Positions 52,846 to 63,744 of a stretch of 64,000 nucleotides of DNA are shown one piece after another. The stretch lies in NCBI GenBank assembly GCA_029582265.1, contig CM055816.1:34545049-34609048 (forward strand), read 5' to 3'. The translations under genes and the position numbers were made by a program. The notes under the pieces were generated by a model. It saw only the letters and a list, made by a program, of their open reading frames with translations, searched no databases and was not told the origin of the DNA. The stretch is from Zoroaster sp. YZ-2022 (taxonomy: Eukaryota; Echinodermata; Asteroidea; Forcipulatida; Zoroasteridae). How positions within the stretch are numbered: position 1 is the first letter of the stretch; the number at the start of each line of letters is the position of its first letter.

Positions 52846-53704
52846 TTACAACCTAATATAGCTTTTAAATGCGTCAGACCGCCATCTGCCCATTTCTCTA
52901 ATTTGTGCATCAGAATAGCTATCCCTGCGAGAGCGCATGACACGCCGCCCCTATACGGAAACTATGCCCAGTGTAAACATTATCATCTAACCCAACAAAT
53001 CTAACAGTTGATTGTAGCATTTTCGCAAACTGCTCTCTCTTAATTGGCTCACCACTTGACCAACAGTACAAAAAAGGCGAATCAAATGCTCTTTTGTGGT
53101 AAAAGTAGTGAGTTAGGGCTTTCACTGGACAGTAAACACCGTTTCTACTTGTAATATTAATGCAAACTTGTCTACCTTTTGAGTGCTTAAAATAACGAAA
53201 CTTAATCTTTAAACTTTGGCCATCCGATCTAAAATGGACACAATCTAGTTTCAACACGTTTTCTGTATTCTTATTGGATACTGTAATTTCACCCACGCGT
53301 AGAAACGCTGCAGACGCCAACAAAAACATGCTTTTGTACAATGACTTTTGGTAAATTGATTGTGAACAATGTTCTAATGCATCTACCATCTTATGTAGAA
53401 TGTGAACAGTTATAGGCAATCTAACATCAAACTTCGGTTTGGCTCGTTGTACCCCTTGTACAGCTTTTTGTACAATAAACGCTTGACCAGGTTCTGCCAT
53501 GTTATATAGTCTGTGAATGAAAATGATAGCTGACATAAACGTACAAATGGTACTGGATGCATAGTTAGCTTTAAATAAGTAAGTGACAAATAGAGCTACT
53601 AGTATTGGTGGCAGTGGCAATGAAGCGCTGAAACCGTGTTCCTTGATAAATTGAATCAAAATTGTCTGCGCTCTTTGGTATGTTTTCCATGTTGAAACTG
53701 CCAT
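52846..53704 (-). pseudogene. DIRS-like tyrosine recombinase, frameshifted at the 3' end
   Basis: The frame from 53704 has an N-terminal SAM-like core-binding region, the first catalytic Arg (AAFLRVGEI) and the HxxR box (TGHSFRIGAA), then stops at 52919. The neighbouring frame continues to 52846 and supplies MGRWRSDAFKSYIR, with the tyrosine nucleophile region. Such recombinases integrate the circular DIRS DNA by site-specific-type recombination without target duplication. One indel near 52922-52930 separates the parts. Confidence 0.88.
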
Positions 53705-53721
53705 AGATTTTGAAAGTAAGC

Positions 53722-54308
53722 TTAAAAGCCCTGGAACCAGCTCTGAGGTTGAATTGCTACTGGTAGTGACAATGGTTGCTCTGCCATGCGTGGGGCTGCT
53801 TTTTTGAACGCCTCCACCTGCAGACGAGAAAGTTTATCAGCTAGCGTATTTATACATCCAGGGATATGTACAGCTTTAAATTGAATATTAAACAGCATGC
53901 TTTTTACTACGAGCTTACGTACGAGAGTCATAACCTTCAATTCTTTAGTTGTATTTGAGTTAATAATGTTAACTAAAGCTTCATTGTCTGTGTGGAGGAT
54001 AATTCTTTGATTAGACCAGTGATGTCCCCAGACATATACCGCGGCTACTATTGGATAACATTCTTTTAGTGTTATATTTTCATTGGCCCATGATGCTGGC
54101 CATTTCCCATAAAACCATTGGGTACCAAAAACTGCGCCGTATCCTAATGAACCCGCGGCATCTGTGTATAAGTGTAGGGTTTGGTTTGTTAGCCACTGGT
54201 CTGACAAAAAAAATGCTTTTCCATTAAATTGCCGTAGAAACAATAACCACGCCTGTAAATCTAATTTTTCTTGAGCTGTTAACCTGATAAAGTGCCTTGG
54301 GGACTTGA
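53722..54308 (-). pseudogene. DIRS-like RNase H domain (separated from RT by a hAT insertion)
   Basis: RNase H motifs: LYTDAAGSLGYGAVF (first Asp), the TLKECYPIVAA helix (Glu), ILHTDNEALVNIIN (Asp) and the final NTLADKLSRL (Asp). It degrades RNA in the RNA-DNA hybrid. When the hAT is skipped, the RT frame joins in frame at 54308/55256. It ends 17 bp before the recombinase start. Confidence 0.88.
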
Positions 54309-55255
54309 CAGTGGCGCACCCAGGATTTGATTGGGGCTCAAAATATTTTTATTTGAAATCCAATAATGGGGAGAGACATGGCTGACCTAAACCATAACCA
54401 TGGCGCGGCTGCAGCCATGTCCCTAGTCGTGCTCGTCAGTGAACCTACGGCACATGTTAAATGTTTCCTGGTGGTTTCTAGTCATAAAAAGAAGACATTA
54501 TGGCATGATTCGGACTCGTAGGGTTTTACCTTCCATATAATTTCCTCCTCTTGATGTAAAGAACTTGAGCTTGTTTCGTCTGCAAGATTTCTATAGTTAA
54601 ATACTTTCATTGCGTGGACGTGAAGTTTGTGATCATTCCGGGCGGAGCTAAATTTTTTCAAACACGAATTTGGCGGCAAAACCAAATCCCAATATTATCC
54701 AATCGGTGTTTGCTAAAAGAGTGTCACATAATCTTTGTAAATTAAAACCCAATCCTGGGCCATTGTGTACAAACTGGAAAGGAGTTGATTACAATGCGGG
54801 CGTGTTTAAATTTTACGAGTAACCTCAACGACAGTCAACGACCTCAACAAGAGAAACGGACAACAGAAAATGAAAATAAAATTAAGTAAAGCTGCTCCCT
54901 GATCAGGGTGCACCATGGCAGGGGGGGGGGGGAGAATGTGTAAAAATGATTGTTATAATATATACTGGTGGCCCTTCAAGCTTACATGCACATGCATACG
55001 CAACGCCGTAAAATATAATAGTGAGTGGAATAAATGGAAAACTTTTGGAGGGGAGCTTGAGTCTCCTGAGTCCCCATCCCTTGTACCACTGCCCTATACT
55101 CCTTGCCGAACTCCTCTGTAGACAAGACTTGGGCTCAGATTTTGCTCTCTTTCCTGGCCCCTTCTTTAAAAAAAATATATATATATATCAGCGGGCCCTT
55201 GGGGGGCGGGCTCGAGCCCCCCAAGCCCCCCCCCCCCCGCTTGGGTGCGCCACTG
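54309..55255. mobile_element. hAT-type non-autonomous element nested in the retrotransposon (947 bp)
   Basis: Ends cagtggcgcacccagg and cttgggtgcgccactg are inverted. The 8-bp repeat ggacttga lies on both sides (54301-54308, 55256-55263). Deleting it restores the RT-RNase H reading frame. No transposase. Contains a (ta)n run and G/C homopolymers near 55170-55240. Confidence 0.93.
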
Positions 55256-56450
55256 GGACTTGATACCTATGGTTAAGTTTATTAATCGCCTCAAAAATGC
55301 TCGACCAGGAACTACTACCTTACAGGTAAAATTAAGAAAACCGATAATTGATTGCAGTTCCTGTAAAGTAACTTTTTCCTTGTCTAATGCCCAACTTGTT
55401 ATATCAATGGCTTTCTTCAATTTGTCTGTCGGTAAACGAGCAGTCATTGCCATTGTATCTAGCTCGATCCCAGCAAAAGTAAGGCAGGTTGTTGGTCCTT
55501 CAGTTTTCTCTTGTGCTAGGGGAACACCCAGTTTATTACATAACGTTTGAAATCCTACCAAATTTTGTATACCATGTTGAAAATTTGTCGAAATAATCAA
55601 AAAATCGTCAAGAATATGAACCAAGCCGGCGGGCTTTAACTCTTTCTGCACTATCCATTCAATCGCTGTGCTAAATTCTTCGAATATAGCACAACTTGAG
55701 CGGCATCCCATTGGTAGAGTTTTATCATAAAAATATTGGTTTTCCCAAGAAAACCCTAGCAGGTTGTGGTCACTTGGATGAACTGGAATAATTTTGAAAG
55801 CAGACTTTATGTCGAGTTTAGAGAGCACACACCCTGGTCCCACTGACTTAAAAAAATGTATTGCATCATCTGTTGATGCGTACTTGACTGTTGCATAGCA
55901 ATCTGGTATACCATTATTAACCGAGCCGTTTTCTGGATACGACAAATGATGAATGATTCGAAATGACCCAGGTTGTTTTTTAGGAACTAATCCAATTGGA
56001 TTCCAAGACTTTATGGGCAAGTCTTGGAAGGGCCCTGCAATTCTGCCTTGTTCAAGTTCAAGCGCTAGTTTTTCGGAAACCACCTTCGGATTTTCAAGAG
56101 CCGATTTTAAATTCTTGGATGTCCTAATTTCCTGTGTGCCCGTAAAACCCAAGTGAAAACCGAATGTAAAACCATTAATTAAAAATTTATACTTTTCGGT
56201 ATCGTAGCCCCTCAACATAATTCCAAGTACATCTTTATTTACTGGCGTCGTTGGTTTGTCTTGGGTTAAAGGAGGTATGTCCTTTTCCTGGTCTGCCTTT
56301 AGATTGTGTAAACACACCCCTATCTGGGAAGACGGCAGCGTATTTACCGGCGGCTGCTCTTGGAAATGTTCCTTTGTATGGAAATGAAGACTGAAAACTT
56401 TTTTCGCACTTGAAAGGTGGGTGGTCACCCATACATTTAGTACATTTATG
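55256..56450 (-). pseudogene. DIRS-like reverse transcriptase
   Basis: RT motifs in order: NPIGLVPKKQPGSFRIIHHL, motif A LDIKSAFKIIPVHP, motif B MGCRSSCAIFEEF, motif C HILDDFLII (the DD pair with Leu in place of Tyr, common in DIRS), and LTFAGIELDT in the primer-grip region. It copies the element RNA. The frame is open from before 56450, overlapping gag, to the hAT junction. The last codons before 55256 belong to the RT-RH connection. Confidence 0.9.
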
Positions 56451-57595
56451 CTTGTAGCCGCATGATCCCTCGCAAGCCAATCCACGCAAGAAACGGAAAC
56501 AAAACCCTAGCTGAAGTTTATTCCTGGCTGATGGGTATGACGTTTTACTCAGTGTCCCCGTTAGATAAGTTGGTTTAGCCCCTCCTACAGCATTGAGCCC
56601 TTTAAGTGCTTTAAGGTACAGCTCAGTGTGAAAGTGATCCCAGTGGAGAGGCGTGGTTTGCCTAAGTTTTCTGAACGTGACATAGTACACATTGAAGTTA
56701 CCCCCCCCCCCCCTCAAATTCAATTTGGCGAATTAATTCTCCTTACCAGCCTCAATTGGGTACTTTCTAGTGTAAACAGTTGAAAAAATGGCAAAGGCCG
56801 AATTCCATTCATGTATGGTTTTTGGAACTTTTTTGTTTGATGGCACTATGCACAAAGCGCTGTTCCCGCCTGGGACATGCTGGACTGCAATGTTGCTGTG
56901 TGCTACTTGAGAGGGATTAAGCAGCAGGCCAAATTCGACATATTCCTTTGCCCAAATGTTCTCCTTGATATCTTTATTAACTGCAAAGTCTAACGGTAAA
57001 GGTGCAGACAAGGGTACAGACCCCTCAATGCCCAGAGACTCACCTGTGCCAGGCAATCCCGACACCTGTCCAGCCCCCAGAGAACCGTCAGGAATCGGCC
57101 CCAGTCCGACACCCAATGACTCCCCGGGAGATAGCTCAGATGCTCCAAGATTTGTCCTTGCACCAGATGCAATGCTGGTTGATATTAGCGCGCCGTTGTG
57201 TTGTCTTTGCTCCAACCCTGGAGATGACACTCCTCCATTTGTAATCTGGGGCGTCCATGTTGAAGCTGCTGTACGCACCGTATGGGAACCGACGGATGTG
57301 ATGGACTGGGCCTCATGAACCTGAGCGCCACTACCGGTTGCCTGCTGTGTTGTAGGGAATACCCTTGCCAGTTCTGCTTTAACAGCTAAGCTAACTTGCT
57401 CCGTTATGGCGCTCAGCTCACTACTGACGCCGTCACAGACTCTTGTATTCTGTCTGTATCTATGACAAATACTTCTTCTGGTATTACCGCTTTTGGAGCT
57501 TCTTTCTCCTGAGCGACTGGCTCGGGTTCCTTTGTATTTGAACTGTCTTTTGCTTTTTTGCGTGTACTACGCCTCACCGTATCCGATGAGGACAC
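56235..57595 (-). pseudogene. DIRS-like Gag with zinc-finger C-terminus, frameshifted
   Basis: Three overlapping open pieces form one product. 57595-57413 has a basic N-terminus (RRSTRKKAK). About 57412-56733 has a Gly/Pro/Ser-rich linker, then WAKEYVEFGLLLNP and a helical segment (TIHEWNSAFAIFSTVY). 56723-56235 has HWDHFHTELYLKALKGL and the CCCH/CCHC cluster GFCFRFLRGLACEG followed by CGYKHKCTKCMGDH. Frame changes coincide with position 57413 and a C13 homopolymer at about 56700-56713. It packages element RNA. Confidence 0.75.
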
Positions 57596-57859
57596 CTAAT
57601 TACGCTTTGCTCTTCCCATCCTGCAACAAACAACAAACTAGAGCGCAGACATTGTACTCTTGATAATTTTAGCTTCTGTAACCGGTTATAGAAAAACAAA
57701 TATGGCAAACCTGACTGCCCTCTGTTTTAACTAACTGCTTTATGTGGACTCGTTGGCCGGTTGCCCTTTGTAGGACAACCGACTATGGTCACGGCACGAT
57801 TTCCTTAGTAGTAGCAAAAATGATCCTGGGCACGGCGAGCATCCCCGAACATCAACGCC

Positions 57860-58207
57860 ATACAGCGGTCAACTACTGAATGGGCCATTTTACAACCTAA
57901 CCCTATGCAAAGGTGAGCTCGCCTGATAGCATCACCATACAGCGGCTAACAGCTAAATGGGCCATCAATCAACCAGGATCAGTAAATTGGGGTACAATTA
58001 TTACAGTAATGAAAGGTCTGGGTGAAATACAATTGTTCACAATCAAGGAACATAAAACAGTGATAGGCAGGACACGAGAACGGTATGCATCACCGACAGC
58101 AACACCATAGCAGCTAACAGCTGCATGGGCCATCGTTAGCAACCTATTGTAATGGTGATTTCGCTTGATAGCAACTCCATACAGCAGCTAACAGCTGAAT
58201 GGGCCAT
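57860..58207. repeat. Four dispersed copies of a 36-bp motif
   Basis: Variants of accatacagcggctaacagc followed by tgaatgggccat occur at about 57864, 57928, 58104 and 58166. They lie directly upstream of the retrotransposon's gag, where terminal or leader repeats would be expected. Confidence 0.7.
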
Positions 58208-58336
58208 CCTTACACCATATTAATCAAAATATAATGAATCAATAATCCAGACAAACGTAATAACATTCAAACGCTCAATTATTTTAGAGCTCAAACGGCC
58301 AAACAGTGCCCTTACGCCAACCTGGAACCAAGTAAT

Positions 58337-58760
58337 AACCCCCCCCCCCCCATCCACTCTTCAGCACTGAGGCAATTGCCTCAATTGGCTCCAGATGGTC
58401 AAGTTTGTCTTACAGCTTGGCACACTGTATGTGATCAGTCATCCTGAGAAAAATTCCAGGATGGATTTTGAATGAAAAACATGTAATAATTTTCCACAGG
58501 AGCATTTTTCTTGTTGGTAAAGGCGTTTCTAATTTGAAACCAAAAATACATGTATTTGGCAATGGCCAGGGTGAGGAGGCAGGGACAGGAGTGGATCTAC
58601 TATAGGACAGCATTTTGGCAAGTGATAGGTCAGCCCCCCCCCCCCATCCTCTCCTCAGCAAGGAGGCAATTGCCTCAATTTGCTCCAGATCGACAAGTTT
58701 GTCTTACAGCCTTGGTACACTGTATATGGTCAGTCATCCTGAGAAATTATTCTGTCTGTG
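58337..58760. repeat. Direct repeat pair beginning with poly-C
   Basis: The block from poly-C through gaggcaattgcctcaatt, caagtttgtcttacag and gtcatcctgagaaa occurs at about 58340-58455 and about 58637-58750 with roughly 85-90% similarity by eye. Confidence 0.8.
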
Positions 58761-60824
58761 GAGTGAGTTTTATCTAATAGAACAAAGGAATTGTGATGGC
58801 AACCTTTTGTAAAAAAAAATTAAAAAGTTCAGTTTGTTGTTGTTTTCTCAAAAACATACAATCACCTGTACATGTAGCTTTTGTAAAAACTTTTCACACG
58901 TTAATTTTATGAAAATATCTTGAAAACTCCATGAAAGGCTGTGCTCCCGGATACCCGACCGAACATGTCATTACCCCGAAATTACCCTGAAATTATCCTG
59001 AACATTTTAAGCCACACAAATGGAAATTTAGATTTTGTTTTTGCTAACAAAATGAACAAAACTTGGATGAACATTTGCGGACAGCCTTTCACAGATTTGT
59101 TGCCTTTGTTTGAAATTTGTGTTGGTTATTTTATACATTCGGGAGTATTTTATGTGTTTTTACAAAATTGTTTATATGGTTCCTCGGTATCCAAATATTT
59201 CCATCTTCTGGTATCCAAAGATTTCCAATTGTGGGTATCCAGTTCCCCTAAACTACATGTACAGGGTTTGAATGAATGCTCATTCACAGATCCCAATGGT
59301 GTACCATCCCTTAAGACCTGAGAAATGTACATACATGTACATGTACACTGTTTGTATAGTACATGTATAGTTCACTGTTTGCCCCAATTTTATAGGCTTC
59401 CAAGGAAAACCCTAGCTTACTTACAATACAGGAAGGAAGGAAGGAAGAAAAACGTAGAATGTTTTTGTAGAATGGGTGTGGGATGTTTGACTAGAATTTG
59501 ACATGTGGGGTTCGCTTCCTGTATGAACACATACAGTATTATGTATGTGGGTTATTTTACACTATAAACAACTTCACCTTGAAAATGCCCTGAAAATCTG
59601 TTTCGACTTGAAATAACAGTTCACCATAATTTCACTGCAATTTCACAGTGTCGCTTCTTCTCTGATATTGTCCACGGTGATTTCACAGCAAGTTCATAGT
59701 GCTCTCGAGAAATAATGAGCTGCCCCCAAAACTGCCACGAGAAGTTCATGGCATTTTCACAGCGTTTTCACGGCGAAGGAATTCCAAGAGTATTTCATGG
59801 CAATTTCACGGTGTTGTGCCGTCGTGAAATTGCAGTGAACTATTTATTTCATGGTACAACAGATTTTCAGGGCAAGTTCAGGGTAAAGTTATTCATAGTG
59901 ACATACAGTATTACATGTACAAATGTATGTGGGTTATTTTATGGTGTAAACAGAGCTTATTTTTAACCAGTTCGCGTCGGAGGCCGTGTATACACTCAAT
60001 TTATTTGAAAACTCCGGAATATTTGTATGCATGCTCGGTTGAGCCACGCATGTACGGTGACATGCTCGGAAGTGCCGGCCACCCACTGTGTAAGCTTCCA
60101 TTAACGTGTGTGTGGGAAAAAGAAACCTGCCACGGGGGCCCAAACAAACTTTTTTATTCCCGACGCGAACTGGTTAACAATGGGAACATTGGGTCCTCAG
60201 TTGTCAGTTATTGTTTGGAAATGATCTTGGTTGTTAAACGTGTAGAAAACAAAGGGGAGGTGTCGAAAATTTACACCATAAGTCAAACAAAGGGAACAAA
60301 AGAGGGGACTATAAGGAGGTCCTCAGTTTACACCAAAAACAAATATGTGTGAGCGTGTTTGGTGTTGTTTGTTTGTTCTTTTTTGGGGAGAGGGGAGGGA
60401 GGGGGTGTTAATCATTCATTTTCACTTTCTGGACCTTCTCAACAGCCTCAACTCAGACAAGCAGATGTTCTGCATTTTAAACATTTATAACCCATCTAAA
60501 TGTAGATGGGGAGGTGCCTACCCCGTCTCTTGATTGTCCAGGTGGATCCAAGTATCATTCCCTACCCTCACACCCTCCCCCACCTGATTGTGGGATGACT
60601 GTACCCTCTCAAACCTGGAAATTCATAGGCCATTTCAAAATGTTCCAATAGACATTCTCAATGAGATGATGCGATCTGTGATGTCACATCTAAACCAAAG
60701 CAAGATGAGCGTGGGCAAAAATGTGACCACACCACTAATGTATTTTGTAACATCACATCGTCTACATAGTGTACATTAATCCTCCTACTAATACAAGGGT
60801 CAAAATGTTGAAATACTTCCCAAG

Positions 60825-60825
<1 letters not shown>

Positions 60826-60865
<40 letters not shown>
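60826..60865. repeat. (AT)n microsatellite inside a fold-back family copy
   Basis: About 20 AT units. Flanks (cctcctactaatacaagggt and caaaccttacgtgtagtaag) belong to the family described at 26787-27245. Confidence 0.95.
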
Positions 60866-60873
<8 letters not shown>

Positions 60874-61387
60874 ACTTAAAAGTCAACTGTCAAACCTTAC
60901 GTGTAGTAAGTACATTAATACCAGACGATTTGTACTTCAAGCCCCGGTTTGGTCACAAGGATTTGCATAGAAGTACAAAACAAGATGACTACACAGTGAT
61001 AAATAACTGATAAATAACTGATAATAAAATAACTAGCCTTGGGTGGCACACAGTTGATTTTGTAAGATTACTTGGAAAGGACAGCAGGCTTGTACATGTA
61101 CATGTATGTACTGAAGGTTGCTTAAGAACAGAATTTTGTGGTTCAGAGTGGCCTCCATGTGTAAGAGGGTTTTAATGAAATTCTTTTGTCAGGTTTCCAC
61201 ATGTACATATGTTTACACCTCACTTGGAAGTCGGTATATATGTCTGTGAATAATGCATTCATACTGAACATCATAAAATTCAAGAAGATTATTGCCTTTT
61301 TTGTGTATTTGTAAATACAGGTTAATTAATGTTCTCTTTTCTTTTTCTTTGTTTTCCTCCCAACACAACTGGATTTTCTACATGTAG

Positions 61388-61408
61388 CTGAGCCGCCATC
61401 AAATACTG
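61388..61408 (+). CDS. Ig/FN3 receptor gene, candidate 21-nt micro-exon
   Basis: A long pyrimidine tract, then acatgtag|ctgagccgcc and atactg|gtaatt. The exon is phase 1-1 and would add seven residues with EPPSNT. All neighbouring exons are also 1-1, so it can be included or skipped without changing frame. Confidence 0.45.
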
Positions 61409-61474
61409 GTAATTAACCTTAATGTTTAAGTTTATTAATTAAAATCAGCATGTACATCATGCATATTCACTGTT

Positions 61475-61481
<7 letters not shown>

Positions 61482-61562
<81 letters not shown>

Positions 61563-61880
61563 CGTGTGTGAGCGCATTCAAACCGGGGACATATAAGAAA
61601 AGGGACAATAGTCCCCGGTTGCTATCACAATGGAGAACCATTGTGTCCCCGGTTTCCAGGACAAAGAAATTTGACAAAGGATGTCCCCGATTGCAGGCGT
61701 TTACACACGTGGGTGTGTGTGTTTATATATATGTTTATATATATATATATATATGTGTATATGTGTGTGTATATATCTGTATATGTATATATGTATATCT
61801 ATATATATGTATATATATATGTATATATGTATATATATATGTATGTATATATGAATATGTATATATGTATGTACATACAT
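61482..61880. repeat. (TA)n / (TATG)n microsatellite tract
   Basis: About 70 bp of pure (ta)n at 61482-61551, a 150-bp unique spacer, then mixed tatg/tata repeats to 61880. Confidence 0.95.
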
Positions 61881-62629
61881 GTAATTATTAAAGTCCATAC
61901 AAAAGTACCTTGATTTTCTTTTACTCAAAATTGTTCAGTATGTACGTATTTAGTTATTTACAGTATACGGTGTGCTATTCCAAAAAATATTAAAAACGTA
62001 CCGCAGTAAACAGTTGTGGTGTTCACCCTCCCGTAAATGTACGTCATCAAAATAGGCTCAGTGAAAGTGTCGGGGAAGTACATTTTCATAGGTTTTTTGA
62101 AGGGTTAAAGAAAAATAGTCTTATTTTTGGTGATTCCTACTTAGAATTACTTATTTTTAAAATAGGGTTGAAAATATTTACCATTTTGTATGATCTTGAA
62201 CATTTAATAAAAATGAGGACACTTTTTATATGATTTTTAAGGTGCAAAGACAAGTGCTCAGATGGGGTGGGAAGGATGGGGGGCCAGTGGGAATAAAGGC
62301 TGCCAAGACAACCAAGGAAACAAAAACATTTATTGCCCATTTCTTCCAGAATCCATAAAGCAACAAATTGTATAAATTTGCGTCTTCTTTACTGATACAA
62401 ACGTCAACTTTTAACCCACTCTATTCTTGCAGTCTACCACATAAGTTAATGAACCCTAATTTGGAGGCCAAAACAATTATGTAATTTTTTTTGCTACGTG
62501 TACATGTAGGTCCTAATCATCCTCCCTCCCACTTTTGAAAAATAATTTGTCTTGAAAGTAATTTGTATCGCTGGTAAAATGTTTGTTTCTTGTACATATT
62601 TTTGGACCTCTATTTTACGCTATTTACAG

Positions 62630-62902
62630 ATATCACCATACAGTTTAACACAGATAAAGGCACAGTGACTGTGACTGGAGTGACGGGCAAGGATGGTTGT
62701 ATTCAGCTGGAGGTCAAGTATGAAGGCATCAGTGATTGGCAGGAGTGTGGAGAATGTATCACATCTGATACGACAGTGATATTATCTGAGCAGTGTCCAG
62801 CAAGTCAGACACGGAGAAGACGAGCAGCTAGGGATGTAGAAGATGTACGCTCTAGGATTTGTTATGGCTACTTGTGCAGTGATCCATCAGTTGCCAAAAA
62901 GA
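62630..62902 (+). CDS. Ig/FN3 receptor gene, Cys-containing exon with polybasic site
   Basis: Acceptor ttttacgctatttacag, donor aaga|gtaagt, phase 1-1. The product has a beta-rich module (TVTVTGVTGKDGCIQLEVKY), the Cys pair ECGECI, an OSEQC-like LSEQCPAS segment, then the basic run RRRRAARD (62812-62832), a good match to furin-type sites R-x-[KR]-R, followed by two more Cys. It resembles an extracellular stalk that may be cleaved. No named domain is recognised. Confidence 0.75.
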
Positions 62903-63121
62903 GTAAGTTTGAGATGGTTTTGGTGTATTTAGCTTATAAGATTTTTGTGTGAAAGAAATAATGCAAAACATTCACATACACGTATATATTTATGATAAAG
63001 GAGACTGGCAGGTATGGTCGTACCACATGAACGCCCCAAGCTGTGGAATTATTTGAATATCTCTCTTAGAAATACCTATATATCAAATGTTTCCTTGTTT
63101 TAATTTAAATTTAAAACACAA

Positions 63122-63244
63122 TTAACCCTCCTACTATTGATGCACTTTAGTGGAAAGTTGCTGTAGAGGTCAAAACCAGTCAACTGCCTGTTTTGACTGT
63201 TGACCGAAATGTGCACACGTGGGCATTTTTGACTGGTTTTGACT
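63122..63244. repeat. Partial copy of the cagtcaa fold-back family
   Basis: It starts attaaccctcctactattga and contains gtcaaaaccagtcaactgcc. It runs into the assembly gap. Confidence 0.8.
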
Positions 63245-63744
63245 NNNNNNNNNNNNNNNNNNNNNNNNNNNNNNNNNNNNNNNNNNNNNNNNNNNNNNNN
63301 NNNNNNNNNNNNNNNNNNNNNNNNNNNNNNNNNNNNNNNNNNNNNNNNNNNNNNNNNNNNNNNNNNNNNNNNNNNNNNNNNNNNNNNNNNNNNNNNNNNN
63401 NNNNNNNNNNNNNNNNNNNNNNNNNNNNNNNNNNNNNNNNNNNNNNNNNNNNNNNNNNNNNNNNNNNNNNNNNNNNNNNNNNNNNNNNNNNNNNNNNNNN
63501 NNNNNNNNNNNNNNNNNNNNNNNNNNNNNNNNNNNNNNNNNNNNNNNNNNNNNNNNNNNNNNNNNNNNNNNNNNNNNNNNNNNNNNNNNNNNNNNNNNNN
63601 NNNNNNNNNNNNNNNNNNNNNNNNNNNNNNNNNNNNNNNNNNNNNNNNNNNNNNNNNNNNNNNNNNNNNNNNNNNNNNNNNNNNNNNNNNNNNNNNNNNN
63701 NNNNNNNNNNNNNNNNNNNNNNNNNNNNNNNNNNNNNNNNNNNN
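63245..63744. other. Assembly gap (500 N)
   Basis: Exactly 500 unknown bases, a conventional size for a gap of unknown length. It begins inside a dispersed repeat. The remaining 63745-64000 shows no gene. Confidence 0.99.

Larger units (their letters stand above)
52846..57595 (-). mobile_element. DIRS-like tyrosine-recombinase retrotransposon (coding span)
   Basis: On the minus strand the order is gag, RT, RNase H, tyrosine recombinase, the plan of DIRS/Ngaro-type elements. Terminal repeats could not be defined with confidence; related words (accatacagcggctaacagc) recur at 57860-58207 just upstream. The element is opposite in orientation to the Ig gene and sits in its intron. It carries a nested hAT and frameshifts. 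Confidence 0.85.
50803..61387 (+). other. Large intron with retrotransposon insertion
   Basis: Presumed intron between the FN3 exon and the micro-exon. It contains the DIRS-like element (52846-57595) with its nested hAT, tandem blocks at 57860-58207, direct repeats at 58350-58760, and simple repeats. No additional exon was found. Confidence 0.45.

Noticed and set aside
61550..61928. Tyr/Ile-rich open frames on both strands
   Set aside because: Translations of tatg/tata microsatellites.
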